A stretch of DNA of 64,000 bases from Sphingomonas_R arantia (GTDB lineage Bacteria; Pseudomonadota; Alphaproteobacteria; Sphingomonadales; Sphingomonadaceae), in NCBI RefSeq assembly GCF_042682045.1, contig NZ_JBHUGS010000003.1:372001-436000 (forward strand). The letters are read 5' to 3'. Position 1 is the first letter of the stretch; each line of letters starts with the position of its first letter. A program made the position numbers and the translations under genes. Below are positions 53,163-62,270 of the stretch, in pieces. The notes beneath the pieces are model-generated. The model was not told where the DNA came from. It made no database searches and saw only the letters and a list, made by a program, of their open reading frames with translations.

Positions 53163-53882
53163 TTAGCGCGGCTGCTTCTGCAGGTACAGATAGCCGGGAT
53201 CGAACTCCGCCAGCCGCGCCAGCCCGGCATTGTCGGTGATGATCACCTCGCCCCCGCGAAACTCCAGCAGCCCGCGGTCGCGCAGTTCGCGCAGCATCCG
53301 GTTGACATGCACCGGGGTCAGCCCGGTCGCATCCGCGATGTCGATCTGCGTCAGCGGCAGGGCATAGCGCTCCTCCGACGCCAGCCCGACGACCTCCAGC
53401 CGCGCGCGCAATTCGCAGAACAGGTGCGCGATCCGCCCGACCGCGGACCGCCGCCCGATCGACAATATCCACTGCCGGTGGATCGCCGCGTCCAGCAACG
53501 TCGAAAACCACAGCATCCGGGTCAGATGCGGCCAGCGTTCGCTGATCGTGCGCAACCGTTCGTGCGGGAACACCGCGATGCGCACCGGCGTCAGCGCGGC
53601 GAGGTTATGTTCCAGATGCTTCAGCAGGAAGCTATGCAGATCGGCGAAATCGCCCGGCACGTGCAGCGCCACGATCTGCCGCCGCCCGTCGCGCAGGTCC
53701 TTGTAGCGGCACAGATAGCCTTCCAGCAGCAGGTGACTGTTATGCTGCTCGGTCCGTTCGCGCACCACGATTTCGTGCGGACGATATTCGCGCACCTCGC
53801 CGACCGCCTCGACCAGTGCCCGCCGCTCGAAATCGGCCAGCGTGTCGCGCCGTTCCAGCTTGCGGATCAACGTCTCGATCAA
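53163..53882 (-). CDS. Crp/Fnr family transcription regulator
   Basis: 239 residues: an N-terminal cyclic-nucleotide-binding-like beta roll (residues 25-130, HNSHLLLEGYLCRYKDL) and a C-terminal winged helix (LTQIDIADATGLTPVHVNRM, about 175-195). The Cys residues needed for an iron-sulfur cluster, as in Fnr, are not present at the N-terminus, so it is more like the broad sphingomonad Crp/Fnr group. The start is TTG at 53882, as no ATG fits. The target genes are unknown. Confidence 0.9.
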   Translation of the reverse strand: MIETLIRKLERRDTLADFERRALVEAVGEVREYRPHEIVVRERTEQHNSHLLLEGYLCRYKDLRDGRRQIVALHVPGDFADLHSFLLKHLEHNLAALTPVRIAVFPHERLRTISERWPHLTRMLWFSTLLDAAIHRQWILSIGRRSAVGRIAHLFCELRARLEVVGLASEERYALPLTQIDIADATGLTPVHVNRMLRELRDRGLLEFRGGEVIITDNAGLARLAEFDPGYLYLQKQPR

Positions 53883-53974
53883 TGCCCGCCCCCAGAACTA
53901 CCCACGCCGCAACCGGCCCGGCGCCTTGGCGCCACACCATTTCCGTTCCCCTATTGTCCTACATGTAAGCGGGG

Positions 53975-55483
53975 TCAAGCACCCGGCCGCAGATCGCCCG
54001 CCGCGGTGCGCACCGGCCCCGCCTCGCCGACCGCCATCAGCCCGGCCAGCACGCTGCGAAACCGCGCCAGTTCGGCGCCCGCCAGTTGCGACGTCGTGAC
54101 GAAACTGACCGTCGCCGGGTTGATCGCCGCCCCGCCGCGATACACCTCGTAATGCAGATGCGGCCCGGTCGACAGGCCGGTCGACCCGACATAGCCGATC
54201 AGCTGCCCCTGCGCGACGTTCGCCCCGGCCGGCACCACGATCCGCGACATATGGCCGTACCCGGTGCCGAGACCCCCGCCATGCTGGATCGACACATATT
54301 TGCCGTGCCCGCCGTGCCAGCCCGCGAACCGCACGACCCCATCCGCCGCCGCCACGATCGGCGACCCATAGGGCGCCGCGAAATCCATCCCCTTGTGCAG
54401 GCGGGAGAACCCCAGCACCGGGTGCCGCCGCCAACCGAACCCGGACGAGATCCGCCCGATCACCGGCTGGCGCATCAGCCCACGCCGTTCGCCTACGCCC
54501 GACGCAGCATACCATTGCCGCCGCCCGTCGATCGTCCATTCCAGCAGTTGCACGCGCCCGCGCGCCTGATCCAGCCCGGCATAGAGCAGCTTGCCCAGCT
54601 GCACCTCGCCCGTCGCCGCGCGCGTGCGCTCCACGATGATGTCGAACCGGTCGTTCGGATGCACGTCGCGCCCGATCGACAGGCGCGATCCCAGCGCGCG
54701 CAGATACGCCTCGACCGCCTTGGCCGGCGCCCCCGCCGCGCGTGCCGCCATGTAGAGCCCGGACCCGACCCGCCCGCGGATGCGCAGCGGCGTCGCGTCG
54801 ATCGCGATCGGCGTCCGCACCAGCCGCAACCGCCCGTCCACCCGCGTCACGCCCAGCTTCAGGTCGATCCGCGCGCGGAACGCCAGCGCCTCCAGCGGCC
54901 GCGCCTGTCCGCGGTCGGCCCGCTGGCCCAGCGTCACGTCCAGCCTCGTGCCCGGCGCGATCTCGGCCAGCGGCACCGCCTGCGCCACCATCGCCGCGAC
55001 CGCTTCCGCCTCGCCCGCCGCCACGCCCGACCGCTCCAGCACGCGCACGAACCCGTCGCCGCGGCCCAACGTCGCGGTCAGGTCGATCGTCGGCCGCTCC
55101 GGCGTGTCGAGCAACGGCCGCACCGCCGCCGTCGCCGCCAGCCGCCGCCCGGTGTCCGCGCCCAGCGCCAGTGGTGCCACGCCGATCGCACGCACCTCCT
55201 GCCACTCGGCCGTGCTCATCGCCGCGGGTGCCGCCGGCGTCAGGAGGGGCAGGTGCGGCCAGAAAGCGATCGCCGACGCGCACAATGCCGTGCACGTCGC
55301 AAGCCCGCGCCACCACTCGCGACTGCCAATCCGCGCGCCCAGGTCGACGACCAGCTCCAGCCGCGCAACCTTCTCCTCGACACGCCGCCCGAACTCGGCG
55401 GCCCTTGGCGGCACGGCACCGCGCGGACGAAGCACCGCCGTGCCGCCCCCGCTGTCCTGTTCGCTGTCGCTCGTCCGATACAA
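53975..55483 (-). CDS. M23 family metallopeptidase, membrane-anchored
   Basis: 502 residues. One hydrophobic segment near residues 60-85 (ATCTALCASAIAFWPHLPLL) anchors the protein, leaving the rest in the periplasm. The middle has OapA/LysM-like and beta-rich parts. The C-terminal peptidase is clear: RLHKGMDFAAPYGSP (H and D zinc ligands) and GPHLHYEVYRGG (HxH). M23 enzymes cut peptide bridges of peptidoglycan. The start TTG at 55483 is the only one that keeps the N-terminal cytoplasmic part. Confidence 0.92.
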   Translation of the reverse strand: MYRTSDSEQDSGGGTAVLRPRGAVPPRAAEFGRRVEEKVARLELVVDLGARIGSREWWRGLATCTALCASAIAFWPHLPLLTPAAPAAMSTAEWQEVRAIGVAPLALGADTGRRLAATAAVRPLLDTPERPTIDLTATLGRGDGFVRVLERSGVAAGEAEAVAAMVAQAVPLAEIAPGTRLDVTLGQRADRGQARPLEALAFRARIDLKLGVTRVDGRLRLVRTPIAIDATPLRIRGRVGSGLYMAARAAGAPAKAVEAYLRALGSRLSIGRDVHPNDRFDIIVERTRAATGEVQLGKLLYAGLDQARGRVQLLEWTIDGRRQWYAASGVGERRGLMRQPVIGRISSGFGWRRHPVLGFSRLHKGMDFAAPYGSPIVAAADGVVRFAGWHGGHGKYVSIQHGGGLGTGYGHMSRIVVPAGANVAQGQLIGYVGSTGLSTGPHLHYEVYRGGAAINPATVSFVTTSQLAGAELARFRSVLAGLMAVGEAGPVRTAAGDLRPGA

Positions 55484-55676
55484 AAATAGGTTTCCCGTGG
55501 TTCGACGCCCGTCTCTGGACCCGTACGGTTAAAGTCAATTTAACGGGCCCGCGCCACCGCCCCATGCGCGACGGATCGGGGCAAATCCGACACGGGATGT
55601 GGACGCGCGCCGGCTCGCCCCGACATCGCGATCAGAACCGCTTGCGTTTCGACGCCCCCGCCCCGACATTCGGATC

Positions 55677-58211
55677 ATGGCGTCGTCGGACAGTAAGCTT
55701 CTCGCCGTCCTGGGGCCGACCAACACCGGCAAGACGCATCTCGCGATCGAACGGATGTGCGCGCATAGCAGCGGCATGATCGGCTTCCCGCTCCGCCTGC
55801 TGGCGCGCGAGGTCTATGACCGCGTCGTGCGGATCAAGGGCGAACGCTCGGTCGCGCTCATCACCGGCGAGGAGAAGATCCTGCCGCCCGAGGCGCGCTG
55901 GTTCCTGACCACCGCCGAATCGATGCCGCTCGACCGCGATTTCGCCTTCGTCGGGCTGGACGAGGCGCAGCTCGGCGCGGACCCCAACCGCGGCCATGTC
56001 TTCACCGACCGTCTGCTCCGCGCACGCGGGCGCGAGGAGACGATGATCCTCGGCTCCGACGCGCTCCGCCCGATGCTGAAGGCGCTGACCCCCGACGCCG
56101 ACATCATCTCGCGCCCGCGCTTCTCGACCTTGTCGTTTGCCGGCTCGACCAAGCTGTCGCGCCTGCCGCCGCGCTCCGCCATCGTCGCCTTCTCGGCGGA
56201 GGAGGTCTACGCCGTCGCCGAAATGCTGCGCCGGTTCCGCGGCGGTGCCGCCGTCGTGATGGGCGCGCTCAGCCCCCGCACCCGCAACGCGCAGGTCGCG
56301 ATGTTCCAGGCGGGCGAGGTCGACTATCTCGTCGCCACCGACGCGATCGGCATGGGCCTCAACATGGACGTCACCCATGTCGCCTTCGCCTCGCTCCGCA
56401 AATATGACGGCAAGCGCCAGCGCCGGCTGACCGTGGCGGAGATGGCGCAGATCGCCGGCCGCGCGGGCCGCCACCAGCGCGACGGCACGTTCGGCACACT
56501 TAGCATGGAGGGGTCGCGCGGCGCCGCGTTCGAGGAGGAGGAGGTCCATGCGATCGAGGAGCATCGCTTCCCCCCGCTCGAACAGCTCTACTGGCGCGAC
56601 GGGCAACCGCGCACCGACTCCGTCGACACGCTGATCGCGGATCTCGAGCGTAAGCCCGACCACCGCGTCCTGCGCAGCGCACCCGAGGCGATCGACCTCG
56701 CCGTCCTCAAACGGCTCGCCGAGGAACCCTGGGTGCGCGACCGCACGCGCGGCGACCGCATGGTCCGGCGGCTCTGGTCCGCGTGCGGACTGCCCGATTT
56801 CCGCAAGACCGGCGTCGATCCGCACAGCCGCCTCGTCGGCCGCGTCTACCGCCATCTGACCGAGGGCGAGGGCTATCTCCCCGCGCCGTGGTTCGCGGAG
56901 GAACTGGCGCGCCTCGACAATGTCCAGGGCGACGTCGAAACGATCGCGGACCGCATCGCCGGCGTCCGCACCTGGGCCTATATCGCGCATCGCCCCGACT
57001 GGCTGGCCGATCCCGCCAAGTGGGCGGAACGCACGCGCGAACTGGAAGAGCGGCTGTCCGACGCGCTCCACCAGCGCCTGACCCAGCGGTTCGTCGACCG
57101 CCGAACCGCGGTGCTGATGCGCGATCTCGGCGCACGCGGGATCGATGCGCTGCCCGTCGCGATCGACGATGCCGGCATCGTGTCGGTCGCGGACGAACCG
57201 ATCGGCCGACTGGAGGGGTTCCGCTTCCACGTCGATCCCGATGCGAAGCTGCTCGACAAGAAACGCCTGCTCGCCGCCGCCGAACGCCGGCTGGGCGACA
57301 CGCTCGGCGGTCGCGCCCGGTTGCTCGCCGCCGATCCGGACGACCAGTTCACGCTCGCCACCGATCCCGGCCGCCCGGTCGCGATCTTCTGGCGCGGCGA
57401 TGTCGTCGCGCGGCTCGAACGCGGGCGCACCGTCCTGTCACCGCGGATCGTGCTCCACCGCGCGCTCGATCTGCTCCGCACGCCCGACCGCATCCTGGTC
57501 GAGGATCGGCTGATCGCCTGGCTCATGACCACGGTCGACCGCGTCCTGCGCCCGCTGTCCGCGATCGCCACCGCCGCCACCGATCCCGCCCGCCCCGCGC
57601 AACTCCGCGCGCTGCTCGCGCCGCTGGTCGACGCCGGCGGCACCATCGAGCGCGCCACGATCGCGCCCACCGTGGCGGCACTCGACCGCGACGGTCGCCG
57701 CGCCGCGCAGGCGCTCGGCGTCCGGATCGGCACGATGGACGTGTTCCACACCGGTCTGCTCAAACCCGAACCGATGCGCTGGCGGCTGGCACTCGCCGCG
57801 ATCCGCAGCGGGGAAACCATGCCCGGCTGCCCGCCCGCCGGCTCCGTCACGGTGGCCCTGCCGGAGGCGGAGCCCGACCGCACCGCCTATCACCGCGCCG
57901 GCTACCGGCCGCTCGGCGGCCAGATGCTGCGCGTCGACATGATCGAACGGCTCGCCCGCATCGCCCATGACGGCCGCCCGGACGCCAAGGGTGGCCGCGC
58001 CGCGTTCGTCCCCGATCCCGCGCTCGCCACCTCGCTCGGCCTCGCCCCGGACGGGTTCGACCGGCTGATGCACATCCTGGGCTTCCGCGCAGCGGCCGAA
58101 GGCTGGGCCTGGCGTGGCCGGCGTGCGGACACCGCGCCCGCACCCGCGGCACCCCCGCGCCCCGGCAATATGTTCGGCGCGCTAGCGGCGTTGAAGGCCA
58201 ACAATGTCTGA
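55677..58211 (+). CDS. SUV3-like RNA/DNA helicase
   Basis: 844 residues. AVLGPTNTGKTHLAIERM is the Walker A region, GLDEAQLGAD the DEAx motif, and TDAIGMGLNMDVTHVAF with QIAGRAGRHQRDG motifs V and VI. The arrangement is that of mitochondrial SUV3 and its alphaproteobacterial relatives, followed by about 400 residues of C-terminal helical domains. It probably acts in RNA turnover. The ATG at 55677 gives MASSDSKLLAVLGPTNTGKT. The S4 protein, fdxA and CarD genes follow in the standard order. Confidence 0.92.
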   Translation: MASSDSKLLAVLGPTNTGKTHLAIERMCAHSSGMIGFPLRLLAREVYDRVVRIKGERSVALITGEEKILPPEARWFLTTAESMPLDRDFAFVGLDEAQLGADPNRGHVFTDRLLRARGREETMILGSDALRPMLKALTPDADIISRPRFSTLSFAGSTKLSRLPPRSAIVAFSAEEVYAVAEMLRRFRGGAAVVMGALSPRTRNAQVAMFQAGEVDYLVATDAIGMGLNMDVTHVAFASLRKYDGKRQRRLTVAEMAQIAGRAGRHQRDGTFGTLSMEGSRGAAFEEEEVHAIEEHRFPPLEQLYWRDGQPRTDSVDTLIADLERKPDHRVLRSAPEAIDLAVLKRLAEEPWVRDRTRGDRMVRRLWSACGLPDFRKTGVDPHSRLVGRVYRHLTEGEGYLPAPWFAEELARLDNVQGDVETIADRIAGVRTWAYIAHRPDWLADPAKWAERTRELEERLSDALHQRLTQRFVDRRTAVLMRDLGARGIDALPVAIDDAGIVSVADEPIGRLEGFRFHVDPDAKLLDKKRLLAAAERRLGDTLGGRARLLAADPDDQFTLATDPGRPVAIFWRGDVVARLERGRTVLSPRIVLHRALDLLRTPDRILVEDRLIAWLMTTVDRVLRPLSAIATAATDPARPAQLRALLAPLVDAGGTIERATIAPTVAALDRDGRRAAQALGVRIGTMDVFHTGLLKPEPMRWRLALAAIRSGETMPGCPPAGSVTVALPEAEPDRTAYHRAGYRPLGGQMLRVDMIERLARIAHDGRPDAKGGRAAFVPDPALATSLGLAPDGFDRLMHILGFRAAAEGWAWRGRRADTAPAPAAPPRPGNMFGALAALKANNV

Positions 58212-58216
58212 CGCCC

Positions 58217-58603
58217 ATGCCTGACGGCGGCCTGCGCCTCGACAAATATCTCTGCTATGTCCGCATGGCCAAGACCCGCTCGCTCGCCGCCGATCTCGCG
58301 GCGGAGGGGCATCTCCGCATCGACGGACGTACCGTCGCCCGCGCCCACGCCCCCGTCCGGATCGGCAACGTGCTCAGCTTCGCGCTCCACGGCCGCGTCC
58401 GCATCCTGCGGGTCGAGGCGATCCCCGTCCGGCGCGGTTCCCCGGCGGAGGCGCGGGCCTGCTACACCGATCTGTCGCCACCGCCGGTGGTCGCCGCGGG
58501 CAACCCCACCCCCGAAATCGCGCCCGTCGATGCACCGAAAACTGTGCCGGACATAATGTCCCCATATGCCAGCTTCCCCGCCGCAAAGCCCGCCATCGGT
58601 TGA
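58217..58603 (+). CDS. S4-domain RNA-binding protein (HslR-like)
   Basis: 128 residues, five bases after the helicase gene. The S4 domain is residues 6-75: LRLDKYLCYVRMAKTRSLAA and HLRIDGRTVARAHAPVRIGN. The family includes HslR (Hsp15), which binds stalled 50S subunits carrying nascent chains. The proline-rich C-terminus after residue 85 is variable. Probably co-transcribed with the helicase. Confidence 0.92.
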   Translation: MPDGGLRLDKYLCYVRMAKTRSLAADLAAEGHLRIDGRTVARAHAPVRIGNVLSFALHGRVRILRVEAIPVRRGSPAEARACYTDLSPPPVVAAGNPTPEIAPVDAPKTVPDIMSPYASFPAAKPAIG

Positions 58604-58656
58604 CGCGCCTGTCCGCGCCTCATAGCAGGGCGCGATCGTCCAACCGGGAATCGCCA

Positions 58657-58995
58657 ATGACTTACGTCGTCACCGACGCGTGCATCCGCTGCAAGTACAT
58701 GGACTGCGTCGAGGTGTGTCCCGTGGACTGCTTCTACGAAGGGGAGAACATGCTCGTCATCAACCCGTCCGAATGCATCGACTGCGGCGTGTGCGAACCG
58801 GAATGCCCGGCGGAGGCGATCCTGCCCGATACCGAGAACGGCCTCGAAAAATGGCTCGAACTTAACACGACCATGTCGGCGAACTGGCCCAACATCACGC
58901 GCAAGCGCGACGCGCCGGCCGATGCGGATTCGTTCAAAGACGTACCCGATAAGTATGACACGCTGTTCTCGGCCAACCCCGGCCAGGGCGACTGA
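58657..58995 (+). CDS. fdxA: seven-iron ferredoxin FdxA
   Basis: 112 residues. YVVTDACIRCKYMDCVEVCP gives the cysteines of the first cluster region and CIDCGVCEPECPAEAI the 4Fe-4S motif; the C-terminal helical extension after residue 60 is as in FdxA of alphaproteobacteria. It carries one 3Fe-4S and one 4Fe-4S cluster and passes electrons at low potential. Start ATG 58657. Located between the S4 protein and CarD genes, a conserved place. Confidence 0.95.
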   Translation: MTYVVTDACIRCKYMDCVEVCPVDCFYEGENMLVINPSECIDCGVCEPECPAEAILPDTENGLEKWLELNTTMSANWPNITRKRDAPADADSFKDVPDKYDTLFSANPGQGD

Positions 58996-59204
58996 TCGGA
59001 CCGTACGCGCGTCCGGCCGACCTATAAACGGCAGGATCGCTGGCTTTTCGCCGGAATTTCCGTTATGTACCTCGTTGACCGGCGGATGTTCCTCGTCCGC
59101 CGACCGAGGAAACAGTTAGACGTGCCTGCTGCCGCGCCCGCGCGTCCCGACCGGGATGGATCGCTGCCGCGACGGTTCGGGCGTCGGCATGGAAAGGCTT
59201 CTAC

Positions 59205-59723
59205 ATGGCTGCAAAGGCGCTGAGCTTCGACGTCGGCGATTACGTCGTATACCCCAAGCACGGGGTCGGTCGCGTGATCGAACTGCAAAGCCAGGAAATT
59301 GCCGGCACGAAGCTCGAACTCTACGTCCTGCGTTTCGAAAAAGAGCGCATGACGCTCCGCGTGCCCACCAACAAGGCCGAAAGCGTCGGCATGCGCAAGC
59401 TGTCGTCCAACGTCACGATGGACGAAGCACTCGCCACGCTGAAGGGCAAGCCCAAGGTCAAGCGCACCATGTGGTCGCGCCGCGCGCAGGAATATGAAGC
59501 CAAGATCAACTCGGGCGACCTCGTGTCGATCGCCGAAGTGGTCCGCGATCTGTTCCGCGCCGACGATCAGCCGGAACAGAGCTATTCCGAGCGCCAGATC
59601 TTCGAAGCCGCGACCAGCCGCCTCGCCCGCGAACTCGCCGCGATGGAACAGGTCGACGAGCCCAAGGCATCGGAAAAGATCCTCGACATCCTCCGCGCCG
59701 CCGCCGCGATCCACAACAAGTAA
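59205..59723 (+). CDS. carD: CarD family transcription regulator
   Basis: 172 residues. FDVGDYVVYPKHGVGRVIEL is the RNA-polymerase-interacting Tudor-like domain (residues 8-60), followed by helices with TMWSRRAQEYEAKINSGDLV and YSERQIFEAATSRLARELAA that bind promoter DNA. CarD/CdnL stabilises the open complex at promoters and is essential or important in many alphaproteobacteria. A terminator follows directly. The 209-base gap before it may hold the promoter. Confidence 0.95.
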   Translation: MAAKALSFDVGDYVVYPKHGVGRVIELQSQEIAGTKLELYVLRFEKERMTLRVPTNKAESVGMRKLSSNVTMDEALATLKGKPKVKRTMWSRRAQEYEAKINSGDLVSIAEVVRDLFRADDQPEQSYSERQIFEAATSRLARELAAMEQVDEPKASEKILDILRAAAAIHNK

Positions 59724-59742
59724 GGCTCCGGCCCCAAGCGAC

Positions 59743-59782
59743 AAAACGCCCGCGCAGTCCCCTGCGCGGGCGTTTTGCTTTT
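59743..59782 (+). terminator. rho-independent terminator after carD
   Basis: AAAACGCCCGCGCAG (59743-59757) pairs perfectly with CTGCGCGGGCGTTTT (59762-59776) across a TCCC loop, followed by GCTTTT. Being symmetrical with A-run before the stem, it can also end the ExbD-like gene on the other strand. Confidence 0.9.
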
Positions 59783-59809
59783 CAGACCTCTGGCAGCAGC
59801 GAACTCGTC

Positions 59810-60139
59810 CTATTTTTCCTGCGACGGCGGTGGCTCTGCGACAAAGCTTACCTCTTTGAAACCTGCTCTCTGCAACGCGAAAATGGCGCCGCCCACACAT
59901 CGATAAGGCGTCTCCGCCATATTCGAGTCGATGAACGCCCGCCGCCCTGGCTTCGCTTCCGGACGGGCAATCGCCAGCAGTTCGTCCATGCCAACCTCGC
60001 GCCCACCAACCTCGACGCTGCATGACGACGCCGGTCCTCGAACAACGACGTTGAACGGCGCCACCGTCGCGCGGCTTCCGCATCCCATGACAGGAATCAT
60101 GAGAACCAAGGCCCTGCTTGGTCGTAACCGTCGCGTCAT
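59810..60139 (-). CDS. ExbD-like lipoprotein
   Basis: 109 residues. The start MTRRLRPSRALVLMIPVMGC is a lipoprotein signal with lipobox VMGC. The mature part has DSNMAETPYRCVGGAIFALQ and AGFKEVSFVAEPP, the spacing of the ExbD/TolR periplasmic domain. In ExbD that domain follows a transmembrane helix and takes part in energy transfer to TonB; here a lipid anchor replaces the helix. No exbB partner is near. Assignment is by pattern and moderate. Confidence 0.6.
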   Translation of the reverse strand: MTRRLRPSRALVLMIPVMGCGSRATVAPFNVVVRGPASSCSVEVGGREVGMDELLAIARPEAKPGRRAFIDSNMAETPYRCVGGAIFALQRAGFKEVSFVAEPPPSQEK

Positions 60140-60295
60140 CCGTCCGTGATGGAGCGGCGGCCCCTGTTCTGCAACGCTGGCTTTTCTCTTAACTCGAACC
60201 GTCCACACTTTGGGCGAGTAAGGGATTGCTTCCAAACATTTGCGGACGACCCCGCTTCATGACAGCATCCCGCAAAGCCGACGATTGGAAGTCCT

Positions 60296-60760
60296 TTGCT
60301 CTCGATTCTCTTCATCCTCGCCGCCGCCACACAGCCGCCCTTGCCGTTGCAATGGGCTCAGTTCCGCCGTGCAGGTGCGCTTAGTCGCGTCAGCGAGACG
60401 GTCGACGTTGCGACAGGCGGCAAAAGGATCGGCGCAGACTTCCCGTATCAGCTTCGTTTTACGAAGGATGCGCTTGGCGAGAAGCCTCAGATCAAGTGGG
60501 CCGACAGCGCCACCTGTCCCGCGGTCCGTTCGGTGATCGCAAGCATGACGAGCATAAAGATGCCGTCTCCGGCGCCATATGGCGTACCAGGCGAGCAAAT
60601 GATGATAACGGTCGACGGAACCGGCTATTCCCTCACGGCGCCGTCGTCGGACAACATGGGAGAGATAACGATCAGCTCCAACGTCGGGTCACCGCTCGCG
60701 GCGTGGATCGACGCTTCCTTCAAACAGCTGGCACCTTGCTGGAAAACATCGGCTCCCTGA
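60296..60760 (+). CDS. secreted hypothetical protein
   Basis: 154 residues from TTG 60296, with GGAAG just upstream. The first 20 residues (LSILFILAAATQPPLPLQ) are hydrophobic, suggesting a signal peptide. Two cysteines (near residues 74 and 148) may form a disulfide. No family recognised. Base composition is less GC-rich than in neighbours, as is that of the ExbD-like gene next to it, so both may be recent arrivals. Confidence 0.55.
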   Translation: MLSILFILAAATQPPLPLQWAQFRRAGALSRVSETVDVATGGKRIGADFPYQLRFTKDALGEKPQIKWADSATCPAVRSVIASMTSIKMPSPAPYGVPGEQMMITVDGTGYSLTAPSSDNMGEITISSNVGSPLAAWIDASFKQLAPCWKTSAP

Positions 60761-60813
60761 CCAAACGGTCCCGGCGGCCGACCCTCGCTTACCCAGAGTG
60801 CGTGTGTTTAATC

Positions 60814-60841
60814 TTGCCCTGTCCGATCACAGGTGTATTAT
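60814..60841 (+). promoter_or_regulatory. likely sigma-70-type promoter for the DUF2807 pair
   Basis: TTGCCC, a spacer of 16 bases and TATTAT, ending 31 bases before the start of the first DUF2807 gene. The -10 region lies inside a small inverted repeat AGGTGT...ACACCT (about 60831-60856) that might be an operator. Support is from consensus only. Confidence 0.4.
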
Positions 60842-60872
60842 ATCAGCATAACACCTAGCGGAGTCTCCCGTC

Positions 60873-61577
60873 ATGCGTCGCCTCGCCGCCCTGCTCCTGG
60901 TCCCCGTTCTGCTTGCCGCATCGCCATCCAGCGCGGCTGATGCTCTCGTCACGCGGCGCTTCCCGGCGAGCGGGTTCGCGCAGATCGACCTGCGCGGGTC
61001 GGACAATGTCATCGTCCGCGTCGGTCCGGCCTTCTCCGTCGTCGCGACCGGCCCGGCCGTCACGCTCAAGACGCTGACCGCGGAGGTCCGTGGCGGCACG
61101 CTGGTGCTGGACCATCACGGCAACAGCTGGAGCTGGCGCAAGACCCCGCCCACCACCATCACCGTCACCATGCCCGCGCTGGCCGGCGTCTCGCTGTCTG
61201 GCTCGGGTGACATGACGGTCGGTCCGTTCCGCGCGCCACGCTTCTCCGGCGCCCTCGCGGGCTCCGGCAACCTCCGGCTCGCGCGGATCGAGGCGGGCCA
61301 GGTCGCGCTGTCGATCGCCGGGTCGGGCGACCTGGTCGCCGCGGGCCAGGCGGGCGCCGCGAAGCTGTCGATCGCGGGGTCGGGCAATCTCGACGCCGGC
61401 GCGCTCGCCGTCCGCACGCTCGCCACCTCAACCGCCGGGTCGGGCGACATGATCGCGCGCGCCGCGGGCACCGCCAGCGTGTCGATGGCCGGGTCGGGCG
61501 GCGTCACCGTCCACGGCCCCGCACGCTGCACCGTCAGCAAGGCCGGATCGGGCGACGTGCGTTGCAACGCAGCCTGA
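60873..61577 (+). CDS. DUF2807 (head GIN domain) secreted protein 1
   Basis: 234 residues with a signal peptide (LLAASPSSAA). The mature protein has a repeat of short strands closed by AGSGD/AGSGN turns (LSGSGDM, LAGSGNL, IAGSGDL, IAGSGNL, TAGSGDM, MAGSGG, KAGSGD), the pattern of DUF2807 auto-transporter-adhesin-like beta solenoids. Ends in a cysteine-containing tail. Function unknown; a surface or periplasmic binding role is possible. It is followed by a paralogue with 16 bases of overlap. Confidence 0.9.
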   Translation: MRRLAALLLVPVLLAASPSSAADALVTRRFPASGFAQIDLRGSDNVIVRVGPAFSVVATGPAVTLKTLTAEVRGGTLVLDHHGNSWSWRKTPPTTITVTMPALAGVSLSGSGDMTVGPFRAPRFSGALAGSGNLRLARIEAGQVALSIAGSGDLVAAGQAGAAKLSIAGSGNLDAGALAVRTLATSTAGSGDMIARAAGTASVSMAGSGGVTVHGPARCTVSKAGSGDVRCNAA

Positions 61578-62266
61578 TCGCGCTCCTCGCGGCGGCCGCC
61601 GCGCTGCCCACCCCGGCGGCGGCCGCGACGCGCAGCTATTCGGTCACCAGCTTCGACCGCATCCGGGTCGAGGGGCCGTTCGCGGTCACGCTCATCACCA
61701 GCGCCGGCTCGTCCGCCCGCGCGGAGGGTCCCGACGCGCGCATGCTGGGCGGCGTCCGGCTCGACATGATGGGCCGCACGCTCGTCATCCGGCGCGACCG
61801 CGACGCGACGCAGGGCGGCAGTTTGCGCGGCATCCGCATCGCGCTCACCACGCCGGCGCTCCTCGGCGCGACGGTGCTCGGCGCGGGCAGCCTGACGGTC
61901 GCCACCGGCCGCGGCGCGCGGTTCGACGCCGGCGTTTCGGGCGCGGGCTCGCTCGGCGTCACCGGGCTCGACACCGACCTGCTCAACGTCACGATCACCG
62001 GCGCGGGCAGCACGAAACTCGCCGGCCGCACGCGGGCCCTGCGCGCGGTGGTGCAGGGCGCGGGCGTGATCGACGCGCCGGACCTGGCGACGCAGGACGC
62101 CACCATCGTCACCGCCGGCAGCGGCACGATCACCGTCGCCGCCACCCGCACCGCAAAGGTCAACGCCACCGGCGCCGGCGCGATCACCATCCTCGGCACC
62201 CCCGCCTGCACCGTCGCCAGCGAAGGCACCGTCGACATCACCTGCGACGGTCCCAACGCCCGCTAG
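61562..62266 (+). CDS. DUF2807 secreted protein 2
   Basis: 234 residues from TTG 61562, which overlaps the end of the first copy by 16 bases. Signal peptide with LPTPAAAATR. The beta-solenoid turns are mostly GAGS-type (LGAGSL, SGAGSL, TGAGST, QGAGVI) rather than GSGD, with one AGSGT. Same length as copy 1 and clearly a diverged tandem duplicate. No ATG fits the start. Confidence 0.88.
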   Translation: MQRSLIALLAAAAALPTPAAAATRSYSVTSFDRIRVEGPFAVTLITSAGSSARAEGPDARMLGGVRLDMMGRTLVIRRDRDATQGGSLRGIRIALTTPALLGATVLGAGSLTVATGRGARFDAGVSGAGSLGVTGLDTDLLNVTITGAGSTKLAGRTRALRAVVQGAGVIDAPDLATQDATIVTAGSGTITVAATRTAKVNATGAGAITILGTPACTVASEGTVDITCDGPNAR

Positions 62267-62270
62267 GCCA

